From: Acetobacteraceae bacterium
GTDB lineage: Bacteria; Pseudomonadota; Alphaproteobacteria; Acetobacterales; Acetobacteraceae
Direction of reading: 5' to 3'
Assembly (NCBI GenBank): GCA_030041375.1
Contig: JASHOA010000045.1
Location: 23,531 to 87,530, forward strand
Length of the DNA: 64,000 nt
Shown: positions 8,619 through 16,835 of the stretch, one piece after another
Numbering within the stretch: the first letter of the stretch is position 1
How the letters are laid out: the number at the start of each line of letters is the position of its first letter
Translations under genes and position numbers: made by a program
The notes under the pieces: generated by a model
The model's input: only the letters and a program-made list of their open reading frames with translations
The model's database searches: none
Told to the model about the DNA's origin: nothing

Positions 8619-9788
8619 GTGCCGCCCTACCAGAGCCCTCGTGCCTCGTGGCCATCGGGCGACGACAATGCCGCATTCAATCTGCTGATCATCCTGGCCG
8701 GGATCGCTGTCGCAGGCTACCTGCTCTGGATCAGTTATCACGGCGCGATCTGCGCCTTCGTCATGATGGTGTTGCGCCATCAGATCAGGCTCATCAGCCG
8801 GTTCACCGAGGGCTATCCGGGGCTCGGTGATCGCCTGGCGCTGATGGATCCGAGCCGCATGACGCTTCGGGATCTCTATGACATGACGCGGGCTGTCGGG
8901 ATGATCTTACGGATTCCCGCGGCGGCGTTCATCGCGCTCCTCGCCGTGCTGTGCTTTCTGCGTGCAGCACCCTCCCGCTACCGGCGCGCGTTCGACCTCG
9001 ATGGGTTGATTCGCGAGCAGGCGCGATCGTTTCCCGCGATCGCCGCGTTCGTCGGGCGGCGCCTGCGTCTCCAGCCGCCGGTGGTTGCGGCACCACGTCC
9101 TGCCGACTACGCGCTGACACCCGGCGAATGGGTGCAATGTCATGCACTCGACACGCATGGCCAATTCGACGAGGCGCACGCCCGCAAGGCGCTGGTGGCG
9201 CAACTGGGACCGCACTGGACCGGGGCACAGGCGGCTCCGCCGGTCGCCCGGTACCTGTTCGTCGTCTTTGCGCTGCATCTCGCCGGACGGCAAAACGATG
9301 CGCTGGCGCTGCTCGGCCATGCGTCTGCTGCGTTCCCGGAACCCGCAGGAGATCAGCCCGCCGGTCCCGATCACGCGCTGGAACTGCCGTCCGCAGTCAT
9401 TGCCGAGGCCGATCACCGGCTGAGGAGTTCCGCGGCGTTCGAGGCGGCCCAAACGGTGGCAGGCCGTCATGCCTACACGGCGACCGCGCTGATGGCATTG
9501 CTGAGCGCGGCCCGACTGCGTTCGGGCGTGTTGGCGCCCGGGCAGTTTGCGTGGCTGAAGCTGGTGGATCGCGGTCTCTGGTACGCGCTGCACTCGCTTG
9601 GTTACGGGAGCGAGGGAATCGGCCGCTATCTGCATCCCAATCCGCGGGTCGAAGCGGCGGGCGCGCGCGACCACTGGGCAGCGGAGCGGGAGGCCGGCGG
9701 CCCCCTCATCAAGCCGGATGTGGAGCGCGCGCTGGAGGCGGTACGGCGCGACGCTTCGGTTCAGGCACTGAGGCCGGTTCGCTCGTAG
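8619..9788 (+). CDS. dotM: Coupling-complex protein DotM/IcmP (TrbA-like)
   Basis: DotM is an inner-membrane partner of the coupling ATPase DotL. The 389-residue protein has two membrane segments (about residues 20-41 and 96-114) followed by a cytoplasmic domain. The C-terminal block FAWLKLVDRGLWYAL, then a VEAAGARDHW block, is the recognisable signature of the DotM/TrbA family. The GTG start has an excellent purine-rich ribosome site. Its last 28 bases overlap the antisense Uma2 gene. Confidence 0.88.
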   Translation: MPPYQSPRASWPSGDDNAAFNLLIILAGIAVAGYLLWISYHGAICAFVMMVLRHQIRLISRFTEGYPGLGDRLALMDPSRMTLRDLYDMTRAVGMILRIPAAAFIALLAVLCFLRAAPSRYRRAFDLDGLIREQARSFPAIAAFVGRRLRLQPPVVAAPRPADYALTPGEWVQCHALDTHGQFDEAHARKALVAQLGPHWTGAQAAPPVARYLFVVFALHLAGRQNDALALLGHASAAFPEPAGDQPAGPDHALELPSAVIAEADHRLRSSAAFEAAQTVAGRHAYTATALMALLSAARLRSGVLAPGQFAWLKLVDRGLWYALHSLGYGSEGIGRYLHPNPRVEAAGARDHWAAEREAGGPLIKPDVERALEAVRRDASVQALRPVRS

Positions 9789-10339
9789 AGCGTGGCAACC
9801 TCTACAGTGAAGCCGATGCTGGCCAGTTCCAGCACACCAGTGGTGATTTCTTGCGGTTCCTCGGGCCACGCACCGTTGGCAGTCCGCCGCAGCAGTTCAG
9901 CGGTGATCCGATCGGCATGCAGAACAAGGATTTCCTGGACGCTCGGAATGGTGGTGTAGGTCCAGACATTTGACCAGGTTTCAGCCTGATGGTTGGCCGA
10001 GAGGATCTCTATGAGCAGCACGGGATCAGGGATGGTCAGCTGCGCGGGGAGAAAGGGCGAGCACGTCACTCCGATGTCGGCGATCCTGAGGTTGTGGGTG
10101 GCGAACAGACGAGGACGTACCGCAGGATTGGCCAAGACCTCGCAGTCGCTGCTGCGTTCCAGCAGGTGATTGCCGATCATTGCGGCGAGTTCGGCATGCA
10201 GGAAGCCGTGGATGGTCGGGGCGATCGCCATGACTCGCGGCTCGCCGTCCACGAGCTCGTACCGCCGGCCATCGCCTGGATCCCAGACGAGGAACTCCCG
10301 AAGCGTCATGCGGTCGGGGACTTTGGTGAGGGCGGACAT
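9761..10339 (-). CDS. Uma2-family (DUF820) restriction-like endonuclease
   Basis: A 192-residue member of the Uma2 family, which has a PD-(D/E)xK nuclease-like fold and unknown cellular role. The N-terminal pattern LREFLVWDPGDGRRYELVDGE and the core pair of acidic residues (IADIGV, then LLIEILS) are those of the family. It lies on the opposite strand between dotM and the next transfer gene and overlaps the end of dotM, suggesting a later insertion into the operon. A second, diverged family member is at 30555-31136. Confidence 0.88.
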   Translation of the reverse strand: MSALTKVPDRMTLREFLVWDPGDGRRYELVDGEPRVMAIAPTIHGFLHAELAAMIGNHLLERSSDCEVLANPAVRPRLFATHNLRIADIGVTCSPFLPAQLTIPDPVLLIEILSANHQAETWSNVWTYTTIPSVQEILVLHADRITAELLRRTANGAWPEEPQEITTGVLELASIGFTVEVATLYERTGLSA

Positions 10340-10500
10340 GCCGGGCTTGTAGCACGAGCAGGTCGGCGGCGCAGGTGCTCGTCGTTGTCCTTCCTTGGTC
10401 CGTGTTGTTGGTTCACGACAATCGCCGGCGGTTTCGAGGATGCCGTTCGCATTTTGATCGGTAAGTCTCTGCCTCCGAGGTCAGGGCAGGAGTCGTCGCG

Positions 10501-10938
10501 ATGGGTTATATGAGCTTCGAGATCCCGGAGGGAGCGAACGTCCAGGTCATCGTGGGCAACGCGCCCGTTCTGGCGCTGCCGGACGAAACGATCGGCACTG
10601 ATCAGCGGCGTGCATTTCGCCGTTCCGGCGGCGCTACGCTGAAGCTGCTGATGGCGCTCCTGCTGGTAGGCAGCGGCGTTCTCCTCGGATGGGTGGCCGG
10701 AGGGCATCACGGCGAGGCGACCGCCGCGTTGCCATCCGCCGGCCTTTCCTCGCCCCCGCCGGTCGCCCAGGCCTTCCCTGCTCACCCGCCTGCGGCGGCC
10801 GCGCCCGCGCGGTCATCGTCGGCGCAAGTGCCGCCGGCGTTTACTCAGCAGTTGCAGCAGGCTCCCACGCTCGTGCCTGCACCCGGCCAGCCGCCGGCCG
10901 GTGCTCCTCAGCGGAACGCATTCGGCCTCGAGAATTAA
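10501..10938 (+). CDS. Unknown single-pass membrane protein in the transfer operon
   Basis: 145 residues, not assigned to a family. The cytoplasmic N-terminus (about 45 residues, starting FEIPEGANVQVIVGN in the first 20) is followed by one membrane helix (about residues 47-68) and a Pro/Ala-rich, probably periplasmic tail. It lies three bases before dotL and after the Uma2 gene, so it should be co-expressed with the coupling complex. A role as a small transfer subunit is inferred only from position. Confidence 0.7.
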   Translation: MGYMSFEIPEGANVQVIVGNAPVLALPDETIGTDQRRAFRRSGGATLKLLMALLLVGSGVLLGWVAGGHHGEATAALPSAGLSSPPPVAQAFPAHPPAAAAPARSSSAQVPPAFTQQLQQAPTLVPAPGQPPAGAPQRNAFGLEN

Positions 10939-10941
10939 GGG

Positions 10942-13293
10942 ATGCCGGTTGCTCGCCAGATCGTCGGGCCGCGGGAGCAGTTCGAGCGCACGGGCGCTCT
11001 GAGTCTGCGCGATATCCGGCCGGTCACGACGCAGCTTGGGGAGGCATTGCGCAGTTCCGCTTCCGGTCTGCTGCTCATGGTCCTGGCGACGGCGACGTAC
11101 TTCGAGCCGGCGCTCGTCGACCTGACCGTGCCGGTCTCCGCTCTTTATGCGCTCTGGGTTCTCACCCGCAGGGTGCGGTTGCCAATCCGCCTGCCGCGCA
11201 CCGCAGGCTGTCTCGACCGAAGCAATCCGACGCCCGGCAGCCGCAAGCCGAAGCGGGCCAACGGTACCTTTTTCATCGGCTGGAGCCTCTCCGGCCACGA
11301 GCTCTGGCTGACGGCTGAGGACACCAGGCAGCACATCGCGATTCCCGGCACCACCGGGGCCGGCAAGACGACGGCGATCCTGAGCCTGCTTGCCAATACA
11401 CTCGCGCAGGGCTCCGGGTTCGTGCTGGTGGACGGCAAGGCCGACCGCGACCTCTTCGGCAAGGTCCTGGCGCTCGCCCGCCGGTTCGGCCGCAATGACG
11501 ACGTCCGGGTGCTCAACTTCATGGTGGCGAGCGGTGCCAAAGACAGCCACAGCTTCAATCCGTTCGCCATCGGCAATGCCGATGCGATCCGCGAGCTCCT
11601 CGCCAGCCAGCTTGGCGACCAGGGGGTGAACGATCCGAACGGCGTCTTCAGGGAGCGGGCAGTGGCCCTGGTCGGCACGATCGCTCCGGTCCTCGTTTGG
11701 CTGCGCGACCGCAAGGGTGTCGCACTCAACATCGAGGTAATCCGCTTCTCGATCGAGCTCCGCTGGATCTGGAAGCTTGCGATGGAGAAGATCGTGCTCC
11801 TGCGCGACCCGGAGACCGGCAAGGAGCGGCAGGTTGATGTCGAGGGCGAAATCCCCGAGGACATCATCTGGCCGCTCAAGTCCTATCTCGGAGAACTGCC
11901 CGGGTTCGATCCGACGCTTCCCCTGGAGAAGCAGAGGGGTGATGAGCCTTCCAAGCAGCACGGGTACGCGCAGTTCTACTTCACGCCGACCTTCACCCAG
12001 CTTGCCGTGAGCCTCGGCCACATCTTCCGGCCTGAGTGCGGCGACATCGATATGCGCGACGTGGTCCTCAACCGCCGCATCCTGGTCGTCAATCTTCCGG
12101 CCCTGGAAAACTCGGATGCCACCCTCGCGGCACTTGGCAAGCTGGTCGTCGCCTCCTTGCGCGGGATGATGGCGCAGCTCCTCGGCGCTTCTCTGGAGGG
12201 CGACGACACCGGGAAGGACAAGCCCGGAATGGGTCCCTCACCGTTTGCCGTCGTTCTCGATGAGGTTGCCTACTACGCGACCAGCGGTATGGACCGGATG
12301 CTGGCAATGGGACGGGGGCTCAACATCTGCTTCATTCTTGGCTTTCAGGAGGTCTCCGGCATCTGGGCACGTCTCGGCGAGAAGACGGCCTCTTTGCTCG
12401 GCAATGCCAACCTGACGATCGCCATGCGCCAGCAGGATTCCGGGCGTACGCGCGAGTGGATCGAGAAGACCGCCGGCCAGACCTATGTCACGCAAGCAAC
12501 CTCCTATCAGGGAGCGAACGACGGCGCTTATCGCGAGGCACGGCACGCCGAGGTGCGCTCGGTTCCCCGGGTGGACTGGAAGGATCTCACGTCCCTGATC
12601 GAGGGCGAGGCGATCGTGCTGTTCGGCGGCCGGCGGATCTATGCACGCGTGTTCCACGCGGAGATCGATGACGCCGGACCGAAGCGGCTCGGCCGCACAC
12701 TGATGTTGCGGGCCCCCGATGGCTCCGAGATCCGGAAACGCCACCAGCGTATCGGAGAAATCGCGGGGGTGATCGAGTCCGGCGCTCTGATAAGGGCTGA
12801 TGCGAGGGCAGAAACGTCGCCGGTGCTCGGTGCCTTGGTTGACGGCTTCACCGCTGCGGCCGGGACAGGTGCGGGCGCGGCTGAGTGCGCTCGAGCCGCG
12901 CTCGACGCGGTCGGGCAGGTACCGGAAGAGAAGCTGCCGCCACGCCCGCGCCCGGTTGCGGATGGAAGGCCGGTGACGGCGGTCACGCCGATGCTGGCGG
13001 CTGCCAGTGTCGCACCGATTCCCGGGCCGGATACGGTGCGGCAGCCGGAGCAGCCGATCGACCCTGATCTTATTCGAGAGCTGATTGCGATCGAGGCATT
13101 GGCCGCTACCTCGGCGGTCGAAGCAGCGCGGCTGGCGACGTTGGCCGTGGCCGAGCGAGACGAGGCCTCTGCCCGTACCGCCAAACTCGAGCCGCCGGCG
13201 ATGACCGCCGATGTCTTCGTGCGTCGGTTGGGCAGTGTGCTTGGCCAGTTGATGGCGTTGCGGGAGCGTCTGGTGGCAGCGAAGGCGGCATGA
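10942..13293 (+). CDS. dotL: Type IV coupling ATPase DotL/IcmO (TrbC-like)
   Basis: VirD4-class coupling protein that brings the relaxase-DNA substrate to the type IVB channel. The 783-residue protein has an N-terminal membrane hairpin (about residues 37-80), Walker A GTTGAGKTT near residue 136, Walker B VVLDEVAYY near 434 and the conserved GFQEVSGIW and MRQQDSGRT stretches. The C-terminal 170 residues are Ala/Pro-rich and probably form the adaptor-binding tail, where IcmS and DotN act in Legionella. The start follows the preceding stop by three bases. Confidence 0.93.
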   Translation: MPVARQIVGPREQFERTGALSLRDIRPVTTQLGEALRSSASGLLLMVLATATYFEPALVDLTVPVSALYALWVLTRRVRLPIRLPRTAGCLDRSNPTPGSRKPKRANGTFFIGWSLSGHELWLTAEDTRQHIAIPGTTGAGKTTAILSLLANTLAQGSGFVLVDGKADRDLFGKVLALARRFGRNDDVRVLNFMVASGAKDSHSFNPFAIGNADAIRELLASQLGDQGVNDPNGVFRERAVALVGTIAPVLVWLRDRKGVALNIEVIRFSIELRWIWKLAMEKIVLLRDPETGKERQVDVEGEIPEDIIWPLKSYLGELPGFDPTLPLEKQRGDEPSKQHGYAQFYFTPTFTQLAVSLGHIFRPECGDIDMRDVVLNRRILVVNLPALENSDATLAALGKLVVASLRGMMAQLLGASLEGDDTGKDKPGMGPSPFAVVLDEVAYYATSGMDRMLAMGRGLNICFILGFQEVSGIWARLGEKTASLLGNANLTIAMRQQDSGRTREWIEKTAGQTYVTQATSYQGANDGAYREARHAEVRSVPRVDWKDLTSLIEGEAIVLFGGRRIYARVFHAEIDDAGPKRLGRTLMLRAPDGSEIRKRHQRIGEIAGVIESGALIRADARAETSPVLGALVDGFTAAAGTGAGAAECARAALDAVGQVPEEKLPPRPRPVADGRPVTAVTPMLAAASVAPIPGPDTVRQPEQPIDPDLIRELIAIEALAATSAVEAARLATLAVAERDEASARTAKLEPPAMTADVFVRRLGSVLGQLMALRERLVAAKAA

Positions 13294-13403
13294 ATGCCAT
13301 GGAATGGGTTGCTGCAGCGAAGCGGCGGCAGGATGGCAAGAACGCGCGCCAGGTAGCGCGGCGTTGTGGTTCTCGCGCAATTCCGAGGATTGGGTTTGCT
13401 TCC

Positions 13404-14063
13404 ATGATAACTGGACGGTTTGGCCTGGTGCCTGCATTGCTTGGCATTGCGATCGCGCCGGCGACAGCAATCGCGCAGCCTGTCAATCTGCTCGCGCCCA
13501 TAGCCGGAGCACCGGCGCCGGCCTCATTGCCAATGATTCCGGTAGCGCAATCGCCACAGAGCTATCTTATGGCGGCCAGGTCGGCACTCGAGACCGGCCG
13601 TTACGCGGTTGCGAAGCAGGCGCTCGAGCAGGCTGAGACCCGTCTCTTGAATTTTCAGTCCGGTGCACGGCCGGGAACCGCACCTGGGGCGGAGCTGGCA
13701 ATCCTCGACATCCAGAGGGCGCGGCAGGCACTTGCGCGGCGCGATTCACAACAGGCGACGGAGGCGATCAACGAGGCCGAGAGCGCGCTGAGTGCTGCAG
13801 TTCCAGTTGCAACGGCCCATCAGGCGGTCTCCCCCCTTCCGGAGGCCCGATCCGGCGGTCCCGCTGCACCCGGAGCGCCCTCGGTGACATACGCACTGGT
13901 GCCAGGGCATTGGCAGTTGCAGGGTGCGACGGCAGTGTGGATTCCGCCGGAGACGACGCTGCGCCGGGTGGAAAGCCGGCCGTTCATCGAGGGGCACTAT
14001 GTGTGGCGCGGCGGAGCGTGGGTCTGGGTTGGGTCGCACTACGCCAGCTCGGGCGGAGAATAG
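13404..14063 (+). CDS. Secreted YXWGXW-repeat protein
   Basis: A 219-residue exported protein: signal peptide of about 23 residues (MITGRFG..., ending AIAQP), an Ala/Gln-rich helical middle, and a C-terminal module with PGHWQ, FIEGHYVW, RGGAWVWVG, the pattern of YXWGXW-type repeats. Such repeats occur in cell-envelope proteins of unknown function. An alternative start at ATG 13290 overlaps the dotL stop as ATGA and would add 38 residues before the signal peptide; coupling favours it, the signal peptide favours 13404. It may be the last gene of the transfer operon. Confidence 0.7.
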   Translation: MITGRFGLVPALLGIAIAPATAIAQPVNLLAPIAGAPAPASLPMIPVAQSPQSYLMAARSALETGRYAVAKQALEQAETRLLNFQSGARPGTAPGAELAILDIQRARQALARRDSQQATEAINEAESALSAAVPVATAHQAVSPLPEARSGGPAAPGAPSVTYALVPGHWQLQGATAVWIPPETTLRRVESRPFIEGHYVWRGGAWVWVGSHYASSGGE

Positions 14064-14067
14064 GCGG

Positions 14068-14664
14068 ATGAGAACACGCTTTGATCCCCGGCTTCGTGTT
14101 CCCGATAGCGCCATGTTTGACGTCGAGCTTGCCGCGGCCGGTCCGTTGGAACGAGTGACGGTATTCATGACCGAGCGCTACAATTTTCTGCTCGCCGCCG
14201 AGATTGTCGGAGAGGAGATCCTGATCCGTGCCGCGACCGGCGATGAGGTGAGCGAGTCCCTGGCGAGCGGCGCCGTTGAGGATGAGGAGAATCTGGACTG
14301 GCCCGGCGATCCAGCAGAGTCCACGGGACACCGGATCGAGTGGCAGGAAGCCGCGAACGGCGAGCCTGCGATCGAAGAGGCTTGCCGCCTGTGGTCGGGC
14401 GAGATTCTGTTCCCCTCGGGACGCGGTGTGGCGGGTCCGTTCTACGTTCACGAACAGGCCGCCCGTGGCTGGGCCTTCTCCGAAGCCTTGAGGCTGCCGG
14501 GGAGCGAAGTGTTCGAGGCCCAGGTTGTGCCATACGCGTGCGCCAAAAGCTTCGCCCAGGCACTCCTCCGCGGGGGCAACGGCGAGTATCGGCGCCTCAA
14601 CCGGTTCTGGACGCCTCCCATTCGCCCTTGGGGCCAACCGGAGGTCATTCCGGCTCCGGGCTGA
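14068..14664 (+). CDS. Conserved hypothetical protein, acidic, soluble
   Basis: 198 residues, no family recognised. The start ATG 14068 comes four bases after the preceding stop, with GGCGG upstream. The protein is rich in Glu and Ala, has no membrane segment or Cys pair, and contains an ITERYNFLL-like stretch and a C-terminal RRLNRFWTPP motif. Base composition and codon use match the transfer genes before it. It could be an operon passenger. Confidence 0.65.
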   Translation: MRTRFDPRLRVPDSAMFDVELAAAGPLERVTVFMTERYNFLLAAEIVGEEILIRAATGDEVSESLASGAVEDEENLDWPGDPAESTGHRIEWQEAANGEPAIEEACRLWSGEILFPSGRGVAGPFYVHEQAARGWAFSEALRLPGSEVFEAQVVPYACAKSFAQALLRGGNGEYRRLNRFWTPPIRPWGQPEVIPAPG

Positions 14665-14715
14665 CGGCCGCTTTCGGATCTTCCGGGGCGCAACCGCGAG
14701 CCGTATCTCTGCATC

Positions 14716-15273
14716 ATGACGGGTGGGGCGCCGATGAGGGAGGAAGGGGTGAGGAAGAGGTCTTCCCGGCCATTGCGACAGACCGTGGATCTTTCGGGTT
14801 ACCCGGACCTGGTCGTGATCTATCTCGGCATGCGCGCGAACTCCCTGAGGGGGCTTGGCACGGTGCTGAGATTCGGCCCCAGGATTTCCGCCTCGGTCAG
14901 GGCCAGGCCGGACGGCCTGCTTGTGCACGAAACTCTCTTTTACTCCCTGTTCCCTCTGCACGCCGGCATCCGGCAATATTGGCGGGACTTCGATGCTCTC
15001 GAGCTCTGGGCGCGAACCTTACCCCATCAGCGCTGGTGGAAGGCGTTCCTTGCCGACCGCGGCGGCACGAGCTTCTGGCACGAGACGTATTTCATGCGTG
15101 GCGGGATGGAAGCGGTATACATCGACATGTGGCAGCCCAAGGGCCTTTTGCGTGTCGGACCTGTCCAGGAGGCGCGCGGTTCCCTCTTCAGCGCCCGCCG
15201 GCGCCTGAGGCTCGAAGGAGCAGAGACAACCGGGCCAGCCGTGGACGAAGAAGCGTTGTACCTGGGGAAGTAG
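14716..15273 (+). CDS. DUF4188 family (monooxygenase-like) protein
   Basis: 185 residues with the hallmarks I associate with DUF4188: LVVIYLGMRAN near the start, RQYWRDFDALELWAR, PHQRWWKAF, and GTSFWHETYFMRGGMEAVY. This is a dimeric alpha/beta-barrel-type fold often annotated as monooxygenase or phenylacetaldoxime dehydratase-like, without an established substrate. It is not part of a transfer system and is probably metabolic cargo. Start ATG 14716; ATG 14734 would also serve. Confidence 0.85.
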   Translation: MTGGAPMREEGVRKRSSRPLRQTVDLSGYPDLVVIYLGMRANSLRGLGTVLRFGPRISASVRARPDGLLVHETLFYSLFPLHAGIRQYWRDFDALELWARTLPHQRWWKAFLADRGGTSFWHETYFMRGGMEAVYIDMWQPKGLLRVGPVQEARGSLFSARRRLRLEGAETTGPAVDEEALYLGK

Positions 15274-15453
15274 TTCGCCCGGCAGGGGGCAATCGGGTGC
15301 CGCGGTGGCAACCGTGTAGAGTGCCATCCGATGCAGAGGCCTCGTGGAATGCCAAGCCGATTGCGGCGGGGGCCGAATCGGAGGGTTGCGACTCATCCGG
15401 CAATCGCTATGGTGGGCGCGGTTCGAAGAGTGTATCCGGATCAGGAACGAATC

Positions 15454-15792
15454 ATGCCAGAGGCCGTTGCGAAGGCGCGCGGGACCGGAAACAAGCCAGG
15501 CAAGCCGGTTGCCCCGGTGACCGTTACCTTGAAGCACGTCGCCGCCGAACTGGCGGAGAAGCACGAGCTCACGAAAAGGGATGCTGAAGCGATCCTCGGC
15601 GATCTGGTCGTACTGACGACGCGCCACCCCAAGAAAGGCGCCCGCCTGCGGCTGAACGGCCTCGGCATCCTGCAGGTTCGCCATCGCGCTCAGCGCAAGG
15701 GACGCAACCCTGCCACCGGAGAAGCCATCAAGATCAAGGCGAGCAAGAAGATCGCTTTCCGCCCCGCGAAGGAACTGAAAGACTCGATCTGA
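15454..15792 (+). CDS. HU/IHF-like DNA-binding protein
   Basis: 112-residue nucleoid-type protein. After a basic Ala/Lys/Pro N-terminal tail of about 20 residues comes the HU fold: helices with LAEKHELTKRDAEAIL, then the beta-arm region ARLRLNGLGILQV and RKGRNPATGE followed by KIKASKKIAFRPAKELK. It bends DNA and may assist transfer or replication. The start ATG 15454 has AGGAACGA just upstream; the frame is open further 5' but without such a site. Confidence 0.88.
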   Translation: MPEAVAKARGTGNKPGKPVAPVTVTLKHVAAELAEKHELTKRDAEAILGDLVVLTTRHPKKGARLRLNGLGILQVRHRAQRKGRNPATGEAIKIKASKKIAFRPAKELKDSI

Positions 15793-15881
15793 TCGCAGGC
15801 CGACGCCGCGGACTGCTGCGGGCGCCTGGGGAATCGACCCGGGCGAATGTGCTCCTGCCGTTCGGCGGCGCCCTTCCTCTT

Positions 15882-16310
15882 TCAGTCCTCGCCGAGAAGA
15901 TCGTCCAGGCTCACAGGGCATGTGGGGGGCAGGGGCAACGGCGCCTGACCGGCCAGGCTTTCCGGCAGAGCCCGCAGCGCCTCGGCATAAAGGCGGGCCA
16001 GGTCGATGCGCTGGCGCATCGACGGCGAGAAGTGGTCGCGGGCCCGGGCGCGGAGTAGCTGCGCATCGGCTCGCCAGCTCGGCGCCTCGCGCTCCAGCGG
16101 CCACGCTTCGGCCTTCATCATGTGAACCAGCGCCTGCCGCAGCAGCGATTTGGTGGCCGCCAGGTCGCTCCGCCCCACGCTTTCGATCTCCTCGGCAATG
16201 TTCGGCCAATCGAGGTCGGCGCTGTTTACCAGCTCGCCGGCAGCGATCCGCCGGAGCAATGCCCCCTGGCGCTCGCTCCAGATCAGGATGTCCGTGTCAC
16301 ACTCGCTCAT
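15882..16310 (-). CDS. DUF29 family protein
   Basis: 142 residues with the DUF29 pattern: a YDTD-like start (CDTDILIWSERQ), then LDWPNIAEEIESVGRSDLA and a long helical C-terminus. The family is common in cyanobacteria and alphaproteobacteria, often near toxin-antitoxin genes, and has no known biochemical role. I placed the start at 16310 because the family begins there; the open frame continues upstream into sequence without similarity. It is the only minus-strand gene before the island that follows. Confidence 0.85.
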   Translation of the reverse strand: MSECDTDILIWSERQGALLRRIAAGELVNSADLDWPNIAEEIESVGRSDLAATKSLLRQALVHMMKAEAWPLEREAPSWRADAQLLRARARDHFSPSMRQRIDLARLYAEALRALPESLAGQAPLPLPPTCPVSLDDLLGED

Positions 16311-16835
16311 ACCGCGCCTCCGCAGCACGTATAGCACAGGCGCCGGGCTCGAATGTGGCGCCACCAGGCTCGATGTCCCCTCAGCGGCCGAGGGCAGTGC
16401 CTGAGCTGGAATTCCCGCTTCCGACCCGAAGCGGGCCTTCCAACCGGTCGGGACGAACGTCCGCTGTTGGCCGAGAGCGGAATGGCGACTTTGAGCGTGA
16501 CGAACGAGAAAAGCGGTCATCCGCTAGACTGGCTATCCCATACCCATTCCTGTTCCTTTCGAAAACCTGAATTGCGTACGCTATGGTGCAAATTGACTCA
16601 ACCCAGACCCAATAGAGATTCTACGGCAATGAGCGACTTGATTGGTATTCAACCAGCAGTCGATACGGCGCTGTCAGGGGAACACTGCAGCCAAATCCAG
16701 ATGCGCCGCCGTGGCAATTTCCAGTTCACGCTCCAATTTCGAATCGCGCGACAACATCCGCTATCTCATGCGAGCAACCAGACTAATAAAGGAGGCCTCG
16801 TTTGTCCTCTCGCCTTTTTGATGCCCGTTCCAACC
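16311..16835. other. Intergenic spacer, left side of cargo patch
   Basis: 525 bases between the start of the DUF29 gene and the end of the DUF4209 gene. No supportable gene. The left half has short GC-rich inverted sequences around CGAAGCGGGC/GAGCGGAATGG, the kind of degenerate spacer common in alphaproteobacterial genomes. The right half looks AT-richer than the surroundings and marks the beginning of a patch of different base composition. Confidence 0.5.
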
